Source: Loxodes magnus (taxonomy: Eukaryota > Ciliophora > Karyorelictea > Loxodida > Loxodidae). From it: a stretch of DNA of 64,000 nucleotides. The notes under the pieces are model-generated. The model had not been told where the DNA came from, made no database searches, and saw nothing but the letters and a program-made list of their open reading frames with translations. This document shows positions 11,999-24,514 of this stretch, one piece after another. The stretch lies in the NCBI GenBank assembly GCA_946699065.1, contig CAMPDV010000080.1:806001-870000 (forward strand). Direction: 5' to 3'. Made by a program: the position numbers and the translations under genes. Each line of letters opens with the position of its first letter. The first letter of the stretch is position 1.

Positions 11999-12638
11999 GT
12001 AAAGTAAGAAAAAAAGATGAAATTTAAGTTTTAAATAGTATGATTTGAGAAGCAATAAGAATTTTAAAAAGTGAAGAAGTAAAGTAAGAAAAGAAGATAG
12101 AATTTAAGTTTTAAATAGTATGCTTTGAGAAGTAATAAGTATTTATAAAAGTTAAAAATTAAAGTATGAAAAGAAGATAGAGTTTCAGTTTTAAATAGTA
12201 TTCTTTGAGAAGTAATAAGTATTTATAAAAGCGAAGAAGTAAAGTAAGAAAAGAAGATAGAGTTTCAGTTTTAAATAGTATGCTTTGAGAAGTAATAAGT
12301 ATTTATAAAAGCGAAGAAGTAAAGTAAGAAAAAAAGATGAAATTTAAGTTTTAAATAGTATGATTTGAGAAGCAATAAGAATTTTAAAAAGTGAAGAAGT
12401 AAAGTAAGAAAAGAAGATAGAATTTAAGTTTTAAATAGTATGCTTTGAGAAGTAATAAGTATTTATAAAAGTTAAAAATTAAAGTATGAAAAGAAGATAG
12501 AGTTTCAGTTTTAAATAGTATTCTTTGAGAAGTAATAAGTATTTATAAAAGCGAAGAAGTAAAGTAAGAAAAGAAGATAGAGTTTCAGTTTTAAATAGTA
12601 TGCTTTGAGAAGTAATAAGTATTTATAAAAGCGAAGAA
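11999..12638 (+). repeat. Tetrameric 320-bp HOR, two tandem copies
   Basis: Four monomer types follow each other twice. P has AAAAAAAGAT and ends GAATTTTAAA AAGTG. Q has AGAATTTAAG and ends AAGTTAAAAA. R starts TTAAAGTATG and has TATTCTTTGA. S has AGAGTTTCAG with TATGCTTTGA. The two tetramers (11,999-12,318 and 12,319-12,638) look identical. The same quartet occurs singly at 2,801-3,120 and 13,679-13,998, so it is the recurring HOR of domain A. Confidence 0.85.
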
Positions 12639-15600
12639 GTAAAGTAAGAAAAGAAGATAGAGTTTCAGTTTTAAGTAGTATGCTTTGAGAAGTAATAAGT
12701 ATTTATAAAAGCGAAGAAGTAAAGTAAGAAAAGAAGATAGAATTTAAGTTTTAAATAGTATTCTTTGAGAAGCAATAAGTATTTGTAAACGGGAAGAAGT
12801 AAAGTAAGAAAAGAAGATAGAATTTCAGTTTTAAATAGTATGCTTTGAGAAGTAATAAGTATTAATAAAAGCGAAGAAGTAAAGTAAGAAAAGAAGATAG
12901 AATTTAATTTTTAAATAGTATGCTTTGAGAAGTAATAAGTATTTATAAACTGTAAGAAGTAAAGTAAGAAAAGAAGATGAAATTTAAGTTTTAAATAGTA
13001 TGACTTGAGAAGCAATAAGAATTTTAAAAAGTGAAGAAGTAAAGTAAGAAAAGAAGATAGAATTTCAGTTTTAAGGAGTATTCTTTGAGAAGTAATAAGT
13101 ATTTATAAAAGCGAAGAAGTAAAGTAAGAAAAGAAGATGAAATTTAAGTTTTAAAGAGTATGCTTTGAGAAGTAATAAGTATTTATAAACGGGAAGAAGT
13201 AAAGTAAGAAAAGAAGATAGAATTTAAGTTTTAAATAGTATGATTTGAGAAGTAATAAGTATTTTAAAAAGCGAAGAAGTAAAGTAAGAAAAGAAGATAG
13301 AGTTTCAGTTTTAAATAGTATTCTTTGAGAAGTAATAAGTATTTGTAAACGGGAAGAAGTAAAGTAAAAAAAGAAGATAGAGTTTCAGTTTTAAAGAGTT
13401 TGCTTTGAGAAGTAATAAGTATTAATAAAAGCGAAGAAGTAAAGTAAGAAAAGAAGATAGAATTTCAGTTTTAAATAGTATGCTTTGAGAAGTAATAAGT
13501 ATTTATAAAAGTTAAAAATTAAAGTATGAAAAGAAGATAGAGTTTCAGTTTTAAATAGTATGCTTTGAGAAGTAATAAGTATTTATAAAAGTGAAGAAGT
13601 AAAGTAAGAAAAGAAGATAGAGTTTCAGTTTTAAATAGTATGCTTTGAGAAGTAATAAGTATTTATAAAAGCGAAGAAGTAAAGTAAGAAAAAAAGATGA
13701 AATTTAAGTTTTAAATAGTATGATTTGAGAAGCAATAAGAATTTTAAAAAGTGAAGAAGTAAAGTAAGAAAAGAAGATAGAATTTAAGTTTTAAATAGTA
13801 TGCTTTGAGAAGTAATAAGTATTTATAAAAGTTAAAAATTAAAGTATGAAAAGAAGATAGAGTTTCAGTTTTAAATAGTATTCTTTGAGAAGTAATAAGT
13901 ATTTATAAAAGCGAAGAAGTAAAGTAAGAAAAGAAGATAGAGTTTCAGTTTTAAATAGTATGCTTTGAGAAGTAATAAGTATTTATAAAAGCGAAGAAGT
14001 AAAGTAAGAAAAAAAGATAGAATTTCAGTTTTAAATAGTATGCTTTGAGAAGTAATAAATATTTATATAAGCGAAGAAGTAAAGTAAAAAAAGAAGATGA
14101 AATTTAAGTTTTAAATAGTATGATTTGAGAAGCAATAAGAATTTTAAAAAGTGAAGAAGTAAAGTAAGAAAAGAAGATAGAATTTAAGTTTTAAATAGTA
14201 TGCTTTGAGAAGTAATAAGTATTTATAAAAGCGAAGAAGTAAAGTAAGAAAAAAAGATAGAATTTCAGTTTTAAATAGTATGCTTTGAGAAGTAATAAGT
14301 ATTTATAAAAGCGAAGAAGTAAAGTAAAAAAAGAAGATGAAATTTAAGTTTTAAATAGTATGATTTGAGAAGCAATAAGAATTTTAAAAAGTGAAGAAGT
14401 AAAGTAAGAAAAGAAGATAGAATTTAAGTTTTAAATAGTATGCTTTGAGAAGTAATAAGTATTTATAAAAGTTAAAAATTAAAGTATGAAAAGAAGATAG
14501 AGTTTCAGTTTTAAATAGTATGCTTTGAGAAGTAATAAGTATTTATAAAAGTTAAAAATTAAAGTATGAAAAGAAGATAGAGTTTCAGTTTTAAATAGTA
14601 TTCTTTGAGAAGTAATAAGTATTTATAAAAGCGAAGAAGTAAAGTAAGAAAAGAAGATAGAGTTTCAGTTTTAAATAGTATGCTTTGAGAAGTAATAAGT
14701 ATTTATAAAAGCGAAGAAGTAAAGTAAGAAAAAAAGATAGAATTTCAGTTTTAAATAGTATGCTTTGAGAAGTAATAAATATTTATATAAGCGAAGAAGT
14801 AAAGTAAAAAAAGAAGATGAAATTTAAGTTTTAAATAGTATGATTTGAGAAGCAATAAGAATTTTAAAAAGTGAAGAAGTAAAGTAAGAAAAGAAGATAG
14901 AATTTAAGTTTTAAATAGTATGCTTTGAGAAGTAATAAGTATTTATAAAAGTTAAAAATTAAAGTATGAAAAGAAGATAGAGTTTCAGTTTTAAATAGTA
15001 TGCTTTGAGAAGTAATAAGTATTTATAAAAGCGAAGAAGTAAAGTAAGAAAAAAAGATAGAATTTCAGTTTTAAATAGTATGCTTTGAGAAGTAATAAGT
15101 ATTTATAAAAGTGAAGAAGTAAAGTAAGAAAAGAAGATAGAGTTTCAGTTTTAAGTAGTATGCTTTGAGAAGTAATAAGTATTTATAAAAGCGAAGAAGT
15201 AAAGTAAGAAAAGAAGATAGAGTTTCAGTTTTAAATAGTATTCTTTGAGAAGTAATAAGTATTTATAAAAGTTAAAAATTAAAGTATGAAAAGAAGATAG
15301 AGTTTCAGTTTTAAATAGTATGATTTGAGAAGCAATAAGTATTTATAAAAGCGAAGAAGTAAAGTAAGAAAAGAAGATGAAATTTAAGTTTTAAATAGTA
15401 TGACTTGAGAAGCAATAAGAATTTTAAAAAGTGAAGAAGTAAAGTATGAAAAGAACATGAAATTTAAGTTTCAAAGAGTATGATTTGAGAAGTAATAAGT
15501 ATTTATATAAGTGAAGAAGTAAAGTAAGAAAAGAAGATAGAATTTAAGTTTCAAAGAGTATGATTTGAGAAGTAATAAGTATTTATATAAGTGAAGAAGT

Positions 15601-15758
15601 AAAGTAAGAAAAGAAGATAGAATTTAATTTTTAAATAGTATGCTTTGAGAAGTAATAAGTATTTATAAACGGGAAGAAGTAAAGTAAGAAAAGAAGATGA
15701 AATTTAAGTTTAAAATAGTATGCTTTGAGAAGCAATAAGTATTTAAAAAAGTGAAGAA

Positions 15759-15837
15759 GTAAAGTAAGAAAATAAGATAGAATTTAAGTTTTAAGTAGTA
15801 TGCTTTGAGAAGTAATTGTATTTATAAAAGTGAAGAA
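15759..15837 (+). repeat. 79-bp monomer with AATTG in place of AATAAG
   Basis: This unit starts GTAAAGTAAG AAAATAAGAT. It reads GAAGTAATTG TATTT where other units have GAAGTAATAA GTATTT, a net loss of one base. The same AAAATAAGAT plus AATTG combination recurs at 22,552 and 29,431, which marks these three as copies of one ancestral segment. Confidence 0.9.
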
Positions 15838-17037
15838 GTAAAGTAAGAAAAGAAGATAGAATTTCAGTTTTAAATAATATGCTTTGAGAAGTAATAAGTA
15901 TTTATAAAAGTGAAGAAGTAAAGAAAGAAAAGAAGATAGAGTTTCAGTTTTAAATAGTATTCTTTGAGAAGCAATAAGTATTTGTAAACGGGAAGAAGTA
16001 AAGAAAGAAAAGAAGATAGAGTTTCAGTTTTAAGTAGTATGATTTCAGAAGCAATAAGTATTTATAAAAGCGAAGAAGTAAAGTAAGAAAAGAAGATGAA
16101 ATTTAAGTTTTAAAGAGTATGCTTTGAGAAGTAATAAGTATTTATAAACGGGAAGAAGTAAAGTAAGAAAAGAAGATAGAATTTAAATTTAAAAGAGTAT
16201 GCTTTGAGAAGTATTAAGTATTCATAAAAGTGAAGAAGTAAAGTAAGAAAAGAAGATAGAATTTCAGTTTTAAATAATATGCTTTGAGAAGCAGTAAGTA
16301 TTTATAAAAGTGAAGAAGTAAAGTAAGAAAAGAAGATAGAATTTTATTTTTAAATAGTATGCTTTGAGAAGTAATAAGTATTTATAAAAGCGAAGAAGTA
16401 AAGTAAGAAAAAAAGATAGAATTTAAATTTAAAAGAGTATGCTTTGAGAAGTATTAAGTATTCATAAAAGCGAAGAAGTAAAGTAAGAAAAGAAGATAGA
16501 GTTTCAGTTTTAAATAGTATTCTTTGAGAAGTAATAAGTATTTATAAACGGGAAGAAGTAAAGTAAGAAAAGAAGATAGAATTTAATTTTTAAATAATAT
16601 GCTTTGAGAAGCAGTAAGTATTTATAAAAGTGAAGAAGTAAAGTAAGAAAAGAAGATAGAATTTTATTTTTAAGTAGTATGCTTTGAGAAGTAATAAGTA
16701 TTTATAAAAGCGAAGAAGTAAAGTAAGAAAAGAAGATGAAATTTAAGCTTTAAGTAGTATGCTTTGAGAAGTAATAAGTATTTATAAAAGCGAAGAAGTA
16801 AAGTAAGAAATGAAGAAAGAGTTTCAGTTTTAAGTAGTATGCTTTGAGAAGTAATAAGTATTTATAAACGGGAAGAAGTAAAGTAAGAAAAGAAGATAGA
16901 ATTTAAATTTAAAAGAGCATGCTTTGAGAAGTATTAAGTATTCATAAAAGTGAAGAAGTAAAGTAAGAAAAGAAGATTGAGTTTCAGTTTTAAATAGTAT
17001 GCTTTGAGAAGCAATAAGTATTTATAAAAGTGAAGAA

Positions 17038-17116
17038 GTATATTAAGAAAAGAAGATAGAGTTTCAGTTTTAAATAGTATGCTTTGAGAAGTAATAAGTA
17101 TTTATAAAGTGAAGAA
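17038..17116 (+). repeat. 79-bp monomer, GTATATTAAG start
   Basis: This unit starts with the rare GTATATTAAG and ends TTATAAAGTG, one A shorter than the usual TTATAAAAGTG. The next unit has AGAATTTAAT. Units of the same type occur at 18,795 and 20,153. Confidence 0.9.
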
Positions 17117-18236
17117 GTAAAGTAAGAAAAGAAGATAGAATTTAATTTTTAAATAGTATGCTTTGAGAAGTAATAAGTATTTATAAACGGGAAGAAGTAA
17201 AGTAAGAAAAGAAGATAGAGTTTCAGTTTTAAGTAGTATTCTTTGAGAAGTAATAAGTATTTATAAAAGCGAAGAAGTAAAGTAAGAAAAAAAGATAGAA
17301 TTTAAATTTAAAAGAGTATGCTTTGAGAAGTATTAAGTATTCATAAAAGCGAAGAAGTAAAGTAAGAAAAGAAGATAGAGTTTCAGTTTTAAAGAGTATG
17401 CTTTGAGAAGTAATAAGTATTTATAAACGGGAAGAAGTAAAGTAAGAAAAGAAGATAGAATTTAATTTTTAAATAATATGCTTTGAGAAGCAATAAGTAT
17501 TTATAAAAGCGAAGAAGTAAAGTAAGAAAAGAAGATGAAATTTAAGTTTTAAAGAGTATGCTTTGAGAAGTAATAAGTATTTATAAACGGGAAGAAGTAA
17601 AGTAAGAAAAGAAGATAGAATTTAAATTTAAAAGAGTATGCTTTGAGAAGTATTAAGTATTCATAAAAGCGAAGAAGTAAAGTAAGAAAAGAAGATAGAG
17701 TTTCAGTTTTAAAGAGTATGCTTTGAGAAGTAATAAGTATTTATAAACGGGAAGAAGTAAAGTAAGAAAAGAAGATAGAATTTAATTTTTAAATAGTATG
17801 ATTTGAGAAGCAATAAGTATTTATAAAAGCGAAGAAGTAAAGTAAGAAAAGAAGATGAAATTTAAGTTTTAAAGAGTATGCTTTGAGAAGTAATAAGTAT
17901 TTATAAACGGGAAGAAGTAAAGTAAGAAAAGAAGATAGAATTTAAATTTAAAAGAGTATGCTTTGAGAAGTATTAAGTATTCATAAAAGTGAAGAAGTAA
18001 AGTAAGAAAAGAAGATAGAATTTCAGTTTTAAATAGTATGCTTTGAGAAGTAATAAGTATTTATAAACGGAAAGAAGTAAAGTAAGAAAAGAAGATAGAG
18101 TTTCAGTTTTAAGTAGTATGCTTTAAGAAGTAATAAGTATTTATAAAAGCGAAGAAGTAAAGTAAGAAAAAAAGATAGAGTTTCAGTTTTAAGTAGTATG
18201 CTTTGAGAAGTATTAAGTATTAATAAAAGCGAAGAA

Positions 18237-18315
18237 GTAAAGTAAGAAAAGAAGATAGAGTTTCAGTTTTAAATAGTATGCTTTGAGAAGTAATAAGTAT
18301 TTATAAAGTGAAGAA
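18237..18315 (+). repeat. 79-bp monomer, TTATAAAGTG end
   Basis: Same one-base loss in the A run before GTGAAG as at 17,038, but with the ordinary GTAAAGTAAG start. It is again followed by an AGAATTTAAT unit, so the deletion is an inherited subfamily marker and not an independent slip each time. Confidence 0.85.
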
Positions 18316-18715
18316 GTAAAGTAAGAAAAGAAGATAGAATTTAATTTTTAAATAGTATGCTTTGAGAAGTAATAAGTATTTATAAACGGGAAGAAGTAAA
18401 GTAAGAAAAGAAGATAGAATTTCAGTTTTAAGTAGTATGCTTTGAGAAGTAATAAGTATTTATAAAAGTGAAGAAGTAAAGTAAGAAAAGAAGATGAAAT
18501 TTAAGTTTTAAAAAGTATGATTTGAGAAGTAATAAGTATTAATAAAAGCGAAGAAGTAAAGTAAGAAAAGAAGATAGAATTTAATTTTTAAATAGTATGC
18601 TTTGAGAAGTAATAAGTATTTATAAACGGGAAGAAGTAAAGTAAGAAAAGAAGATAGAATTTAAGTTTAAAATAGTATGCTTTGAAAAGTAATAAATATT
18701 TATAAACGGGAAGAA

Positions 18716-18873
18716 GTAAAGTAAGAAAAGAAGATAGAATTTCAGTTTTAAATAGTATGCTTTGAGAAGTAATAAGTATTAATAAAGTGAAGAAGTATAT
18801 TAAGAAAAGAAGATAGAGTTTCAGTTTTAAATAGTATGCTTTGAGAAGTAATAAGTATTTATAAAGTGAAGAA
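18716..18873 (+). repeat. Pair of adjacent 79-bp monomers, copy 1
   Basis: The first unit (18,716-18,794) ends GTATTAATAAAGTG. The second (18,795-18,873) starts GTATATTAAG and ends TTATAAAGTG. The same pair occurs at 20,074-20,231, 17 units away, so the two length variants were copied together as a dimer. Confidence 0.88.
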
Positions 18874-20073
18874 GTAAAGTAAGAAAAGAAGATAGAATTT
18901 AATTTTTAAATAGTATGCTTTGAGAAGTAATAAGTATTTATAAACGGGAAGAAGTAAAGTAAGAAAAGAAGATAGGATTTAAATTTAAAAGAGTATGCTT
19001 TGAGAAGTATTAAGTATTCATAAAAGTGAAGAAGTAAAGTAAGAAAAGAAGATAGAGTTTCAGTTTTAAATAGTATTCTTTGAGAAGTAATAAGTATTTA
19101 TAAACGGGAAGAAGTAAAGTAAGAAAAGAAGATGAAATTTAAGTTTTAAAGAGTATGCTTTGAGAAGTAATAAGTATTCATAAAAGCGAAGAAGTAAAGT
19201 AAGAAAAGAAGATAGAGTTTCAGTTTTAAAGAGTATGCTTTGAGAAGTAATAAGTATTTATAAACGGGAAGAAGTAAAGTAAGAAAAGAAGATAGAATTT
19301 AAGTTTTAAATAGTATGCTTTGAGAAGCAATAAGTATTTATAAAAGCGAAGAAGTAAAGTAAGAAAAAAAGATGAAAATTAAGTTTTAAATAGTATGATT
19401 TGAGAAGCAATAAGAATTTTAAAAAGCGAAGAAGTAAAGTAAGAAAAGAAGATAGAATTTAAGTTTTAAAGAGTATGCTTTGAGAAGTAATAAGTATTTA
19501 TAAACGGGAAGAAGTAAAGTAAGAAAAGAAGATAGAATTTAAATTTAAAAGAGTATGCTTTGAGAAGTATTAAGTATTCATAAAAGTGAAGAAGTAAAGT
19601 AAGAAAAGAAGATAGAGTTTCAGTTTTAAATAGTATGCTTTGAGAAGTAATAAGTATTTGTAAACGGGAAGAAGTAAAGTAAGAAAAGAAGATAGAGTTT
19701 CAGTTTTAAGTAGTATTCTTTGAGAAGTAATAAGTATTTATAAAAGTGAAGAAGTAAAGTAAGAAAAGAAGATGAAATTTAAGTTTTAAAGAGTATGCTT
19801 TGAGAAGTAATAAGTATTTATAAACGGGAAGAAGTAAAGTAAGAAAAGAAGATAGAATTTCAGTTTTAAGGAGTATGCTTTGAGAAGTATTAAGTATTTA
19901 AAAAAGTGAAGAAGTAAAGTAAGAAAAGAAGATAGAATTTAAGTTTTAAATAGTATTATTTGAGAAGCAATAAGTATTTATATAAGCGAAGAAGTAAAGT
20001 AAGAAAAGAAGATAGAATTTAAGTTTTAATCAATATGCTTTGAGAAGTAATAAGTATTTATAAAAGCGAAGAA

Positions 20074-20231
20074 GTAAAGTAAGAAAAGAAGATAGAATTT
20101 CAGTTTTAAATAGTATGCTTTGAGAAGTAATAAGTATTAATAAAGTGAAGAAGTATATTAAGAAAAGAAGATAGAGTTTCAGTTTTAAATAGTATGCTTT
20201 GAGAAGTAATAAGTATTTATAAAGTGAAGAA
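20074..20231 (+). repeat. Pair of adjacent 79-bp monomers, copy 2
   Basis: Same order and same deletions as 18,716-18,873. The following unit differs (GTAAAGAAAG start here, GTAAAGTAAG with AGAATTTAAT after copy 1), so the right edge of the shared segment lies at about 20,231. Confidence 0.88.
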
Positions 20232-22344
20232 GTAAAGAAAGAAAAGAAGATAGAGTTTCAGTTTTAAAGAGTTTGCTTTGAGAAGTAATAAGTATTTATA
20301 AAAGTGAAGAAGTAAAGAAAGAAAAGAAGATAGAGTTTCAGTTTTAAATAGTATGCTTTGAGAAGCAATAAGTATTTTAAAAAGTGAAGAAGTAAAGTAA
20401 GAAAAGAAGATATAATTTCAGTTTTAAATAGTATGCTTTGAGCAGCAATAAGTATTTATAAACGGGAAGAAGTAAAGTAAGAAAAGAAGATAGAATTTCA
20501 GTTTTAAATAGTATGATTTGAGAAGTAATAAGTATTTTAAAAAGCGAAGAAGTAAAGTAAGAAAAGAAGATAGAATTTAAGTTTTAATCAATATGCTTTG
20601 AGAAGTAATAAGTATTTATAAAAGTGAAGAAGTAAAGTAAGAAAAGAAGATAGAATTTAAGTTTTAAATAGTATTCTTTGAGAAGTAATAAGTATTTATA
20701 AAAGCGAAGAAGTAAAGTATGAAAAGAAGATAGAGTTTCAGTTTTAAAGAGTTTGCTTTGAGAAGTAATAAGTATTAATAAAAGCGAAGAAGTAAAGTAA
20801 GAAAAGAAGATAGAATTTAATTTTTAAATAGTATGCTTTGAGAAGTAATAAGTATTTATAAACGGGAAGAAGTAAAGTAAGAAAAGAAGATAGAATTTCA
20901 GTTTTAAATAGTATGACTTGAGAAGCAATAAGAATTTTAAAAAGTGAAGAAGTAAAGTATGAAAAGAACATGAAATTTAAGTTTCAAAGAGTATGATTTG
21001 AGAAGTAATAAGTATTTATAAAAGCGAAGAAGTAAAGTAAGAAAAGAAGATGAAATTTAAGTTTTAAAGAGTATGCTTTGAGAAGTAATAAGTATTTATA
21101 AACGGGAAGAAGTAAAGTAAGAAAAGAAGATGAAATTTAAGTTTAAAATAGTATGCTGTGAGAAGTAATAAGTATTTATAAACGGGAAGAAGTAAAGTAA
21201 GAAAAGAAGATAGAATTTCAGTTTTAAATAGTATGATTTGAGAAGTAATAAGTATTTTAAAAAGCGAAGAAGTAAAGTAAGAAAAGAAGATAGAATTTAA
21301 TTTTTAAATAATATGCTTTGAGAAGTAATAAGTATTTATAAAAGTGAAGAAGTAAAGAAAGAAAAGAAGATAGAGTTTCAGTTTAAAAGAGTTTGCTTTG
21401 AGAAGTAATAAGTATTAATAAAAGCGAAGAAGTAAAGTAAGAAAAGAAGATAGAATTTAAGTTTTAAATAGTATGCTTTGAGCAGCAATAAGTATTTATA
21501 AACGGGAAGAAGTAAAGTAAGAAAAGAAGATAGAATTTCAGTTTTAAATAGTATGATTTGAGAAGTAATAAGTATTTTAAAAAGCGAAGAAGTAAAGTAA
21601 GAAAAGAAGATAGAATTTAAGTTTTAATCAATATGCTTTGAGAAGTAATAAGTATTTATAAAAGTGAAGAAGTAAAGTAAGAAAAGAAGATGAAATTTAA
21701 GTTTAAAATAGTATGCTTTGAGCAGCAATAAGTATTTATAAACGGGAAGAAGTAAAGTAAGAAAAGAAGATAGAATTTCAGTTTTAAATAGTATGATTTG
21801 AGAAGTAATAAGTATTTTAAAAAGCGAAGAAGTAAAGTAAGAAAAGAAGATAGAATTTAAGTTTTAATCAATATGCTTTGAGAAGTAATAAGTATTTATA
21901 AAAGTGAAGAAGTAAAGTAAGAAAAGAAGATAGAATTTAAGTTTTAAAGAGTATGCTTTGAGAAGTAATAAGTATTTATAAAAGCGAAGAAGTAAAGTAT
22001 GAAAAGAAGATAGAGTTTCAGTTTTAAAGAGTTTGCTTTGAGAAGTAATAAGTATTTATAAAAGCGAAGAAGTAAAGTAAAAAAATAAGATGAAATTTAA
22101 GTTTTAAATAGTATGATTTGAGAAGCAATAAGTATTTATAAAAGCGAAGAAGTAAAGTAAGAAAAGAAGATGAAATTTAAGTTTTAAATAGTATGACTTG
22201 AGAAGCAATAAGAATTTTAAAAAGTGAAGAAGTAAAGTATGAAAAGAACATGAAATTTAAGTTTCAAAGAGTATGATTTGAGAAGTAATAAGTATTTATA
22301 TAAGTGAAGAAGTAAAGTAAGAAAAGAAGATAGAATTTAAGTTT

Positions 22345-24514
22345 CAAAGAGTATGATTTGAGAAGTAATAAGTATTTATATAAGTGAAGAAGTAAAGTAA
22401 GAAAAGAAGATAGAATTTAATTTTTAAATAGTATGCTTTGAGAAGTAATAAGTATTTATAAACGGGAAGAAGTAAAGTAAGAAAAGAAGATGAAATTTAA
22501 GTTTAAAATAGTATGCTTTGAGAAGCAATAAGTATTTAAAAAAGTGAAGAAGTAAAGTAAGAAAATAAGATAGAATTTCAGTTTTAAGTAGTATGCTTTG
22601 AGAAGTAATTGTATTTATAAAAGTGAAGAAGTAAAGTAAGAAAAGAAGATAGAATTTCAGTTTTAAATAATATGCTTTGAGAAGTAATAAGTATTTATAA
22701 AAGTGAAGAAGTAAAGAAAGAAAAGAAGATAGAGTTTCAGTTTAAAAGAGTTTGCTTTGAGAAGTAATAAGTATTAATAAAAGCGAAGAAGTAAAGTAAG
22801 AAAAGAAGATAGAATTTAATTTTTAAATAGTATGCTTTGAGAAGTAATAAGTATTTATAAACTGTAAGAAGTAAAGTAAGAAAAGAAGATGAAATTTAAG
22901 TTTTAAATAGTATGACTTGAGAAGCAATAAGAATTTTAAAAAGTGAAGAAGTAAAGTATGAAAAGAACATGAAATTTAAGTTTCAAAGAGTATGATTTGA
23001 GAAGTAATAAGTATTTATATAAGTGAAGAAGTAAAGTAAGAAAAGAAGATAGAATTTAAGTTTTAAAGAGTATGCTTTGAGAAGTAATAAGTATTTATAA
23101 ACGGGAAGAAGTAAAGTAAGAAAAGAAGATGAAATTTAAGTTTAAAATAGTATGCTTTGAGCAGCAATAAGTATTTATAAACGGGAAGAAGTAAAGTAAG
23201 AAAAGAAGATAGAATTTCAGTTTTAAGTAGTATGCTTTGAGAAGTAATAAGTATTTATAAAAGTGAAGAAGTAAAGTAAGAAAAGAAGATGAAATTTAAG
23301 TTTTAAAAAGTATGATTTGAGCAGCAATAAGTATTAATAAAAGCGAAGAAGTAAAGTAAGAAAAGAAGATAGAGTTTCAGTTTTAAATAGTATGCTTTGA
23401 GAAGTATTAAGTATTCATAAAAGTGAAGAAGTAAAGTAAGAAAAAAAGATGAAATTTAAGTTTTAAATAGTATGATTTGAGAAGCAATAAGTATTTATAA
23501 AAGCAAAGAAGTAAAGTAAGAAAAGAAGATGAAATTTAAGTTTTAAAGAGTATGCTTTGAGAAGTAATAAGTATTTATAAACGGGAAGAAGTAAAGTAAG
23601 AAAAGAAGATAGAATTTAAATTTAAAAGAGTATGCTTTGAGAAGTAATAAGTATTTATAAAAGCGAAGAAGTAAAGTAAGAAAAGAAGATAAAATTTCAG
23701 TTTTAAATAGTATGCTTTGAGCAGCAATAAGTATTTATAAAAGCGAAGAAGTAAAGTAAGAAAAGAAGATGAAATTTAAATTTAAAAGAGTATGCTTTGA
23801 GAAGTATTAAGTATTCATAAAAGTGAAGAAGTAAAGTAAGAAAAGAAGATAGAATTTAAGTTTTAAATAGTATTCTTTGAGAAGTAATAAGTATTTATAA
23901 AAGCGAAGAAGTAAAGTAAGAAAAGAAGATGAAATTTAAATTTAAAAGAGTATGCTTTGAGAAGTATTAAGTATTCATAAAAGCGAAGAAGTAAAGTAAG
24001 AAAAGAAGATAAAATTTCAGTTTTAAATAGTATGCTTTGAGAAGCAATAAGTATTTATAAAAGCGAAGAAGTAAAGTAAGAAAAGAAGATGAAATTCAAG
24101 TTTTAAATAGTATGACTTGAGAAGCAATAAGATTTTTAAAAAGTGAAGAAGTAAAGTAAGAAAAGAAGATAGAATTTAAGTTTTAAATAGTATTCTTTGA
24201 GAAGTAATAAGTATTTATAAAAGCGAAGAAGTAAAGTAAGAAAAGAAGATGAAATTTAAATTTAAAAGAGTATGCTTTGAGAAGTATTAAGTATTCATAA
24301 AAGCGAAGAAGTAAAGTAAGAAAAGAAGATAGAATTTCAGTTTTAAGTAGTATGCTTTGAGAAGTAATAAGTATTTATAAAGGTGAAGAAGTAAAGTAAG
24401 AAAAGAAGATGAAATTTAAGTTTTAAAAAGTATGATTTGAGAAGTAATAAGTATTAATAAAAGCGAAGAAGTAAAGTAAGAAAAGAAGATAGAATTTAAG
24501 TTTTAAATAGTATG
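22345..24514 (+). repeat. 27-unit HOR block, copy 1 (copy 2 at 29,225-31,393)
   Basis: About 2.17 kb recurs 6,879-6,880 bp away. The block contains the AAAATAAGAT/AATTG 79-bp unit, ACTGTAAGAA, the AAAAGAACAT marker at 22,961, the AAGCAAAGAA end at 23,501 and an AGGTGAAGAA end at 24,381, all in the same order. I saw two substitutions between copies, at 30,503 and 31,211 of the second copy. Left and right flanks diverge. Confidence 0.88.
22552..22630 (+). repeat. 79-bp monomer, AATTG type, copy 2
   Basis: It carries AAAATAAGAT and the AATTG one-base deletion also seen at 15,759 and 29,431. It is the last length variant before an 85-unit run of 80-bp units. Confidence 0.9.

Larger units (their letters stand above)
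1..15310 (+). repeat. Domain A: left subfamily domain
   Basis: This stretch is distinguished by units whose junction reads GTTAAAAATT followed by AAAGTATG. That variant is frequent here, was last seen at about 15,271-15,288, and was not seen afterwards. AGAGTTTCAG units and the GAATTTTAAA variant are also dense here and sparse later. The variants TTTTAAAAAG (first seen near 18,505) and GCAGCAATAA (first seen at 20,441) are absent. The domain was recognised by which variants occur, so its right edge is approximate. No gene is present. Confidence 0.8.
15311..22630 (+). repeat. Transition zone with most length variants
   Basis: Between the left and right subfamily domains, eight 79-bp units occur within about 7 kb. 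They start at 15,759, 17,038, 18,237, 18,716, 18,795, 20,074, 20,153 and 22,552. Markers of both domains are mixed here, and the first TTTTAAAAAG and GCAGCAATAA units appear. The GAAAAGAACATG marker also starts here (15,451, 20,961 and 22,241). The zone is satellite throughout; no gene was seen. Confidence 0.75.

Noticed and set aside
20744-20971. 75-residue open frame on the minus strand
   Set aside because: It spans fewer than three monomers. Its start codon comes from the C at 20,969 in a GAACATG variant, and its Phe/Leu/Tyr/Ser-rich, membrane-like look is the reverse complement of purine-rich satellite. Related units elsewhere do not keep the frame open, and no ribosome-binding or promoter context sets it apart.
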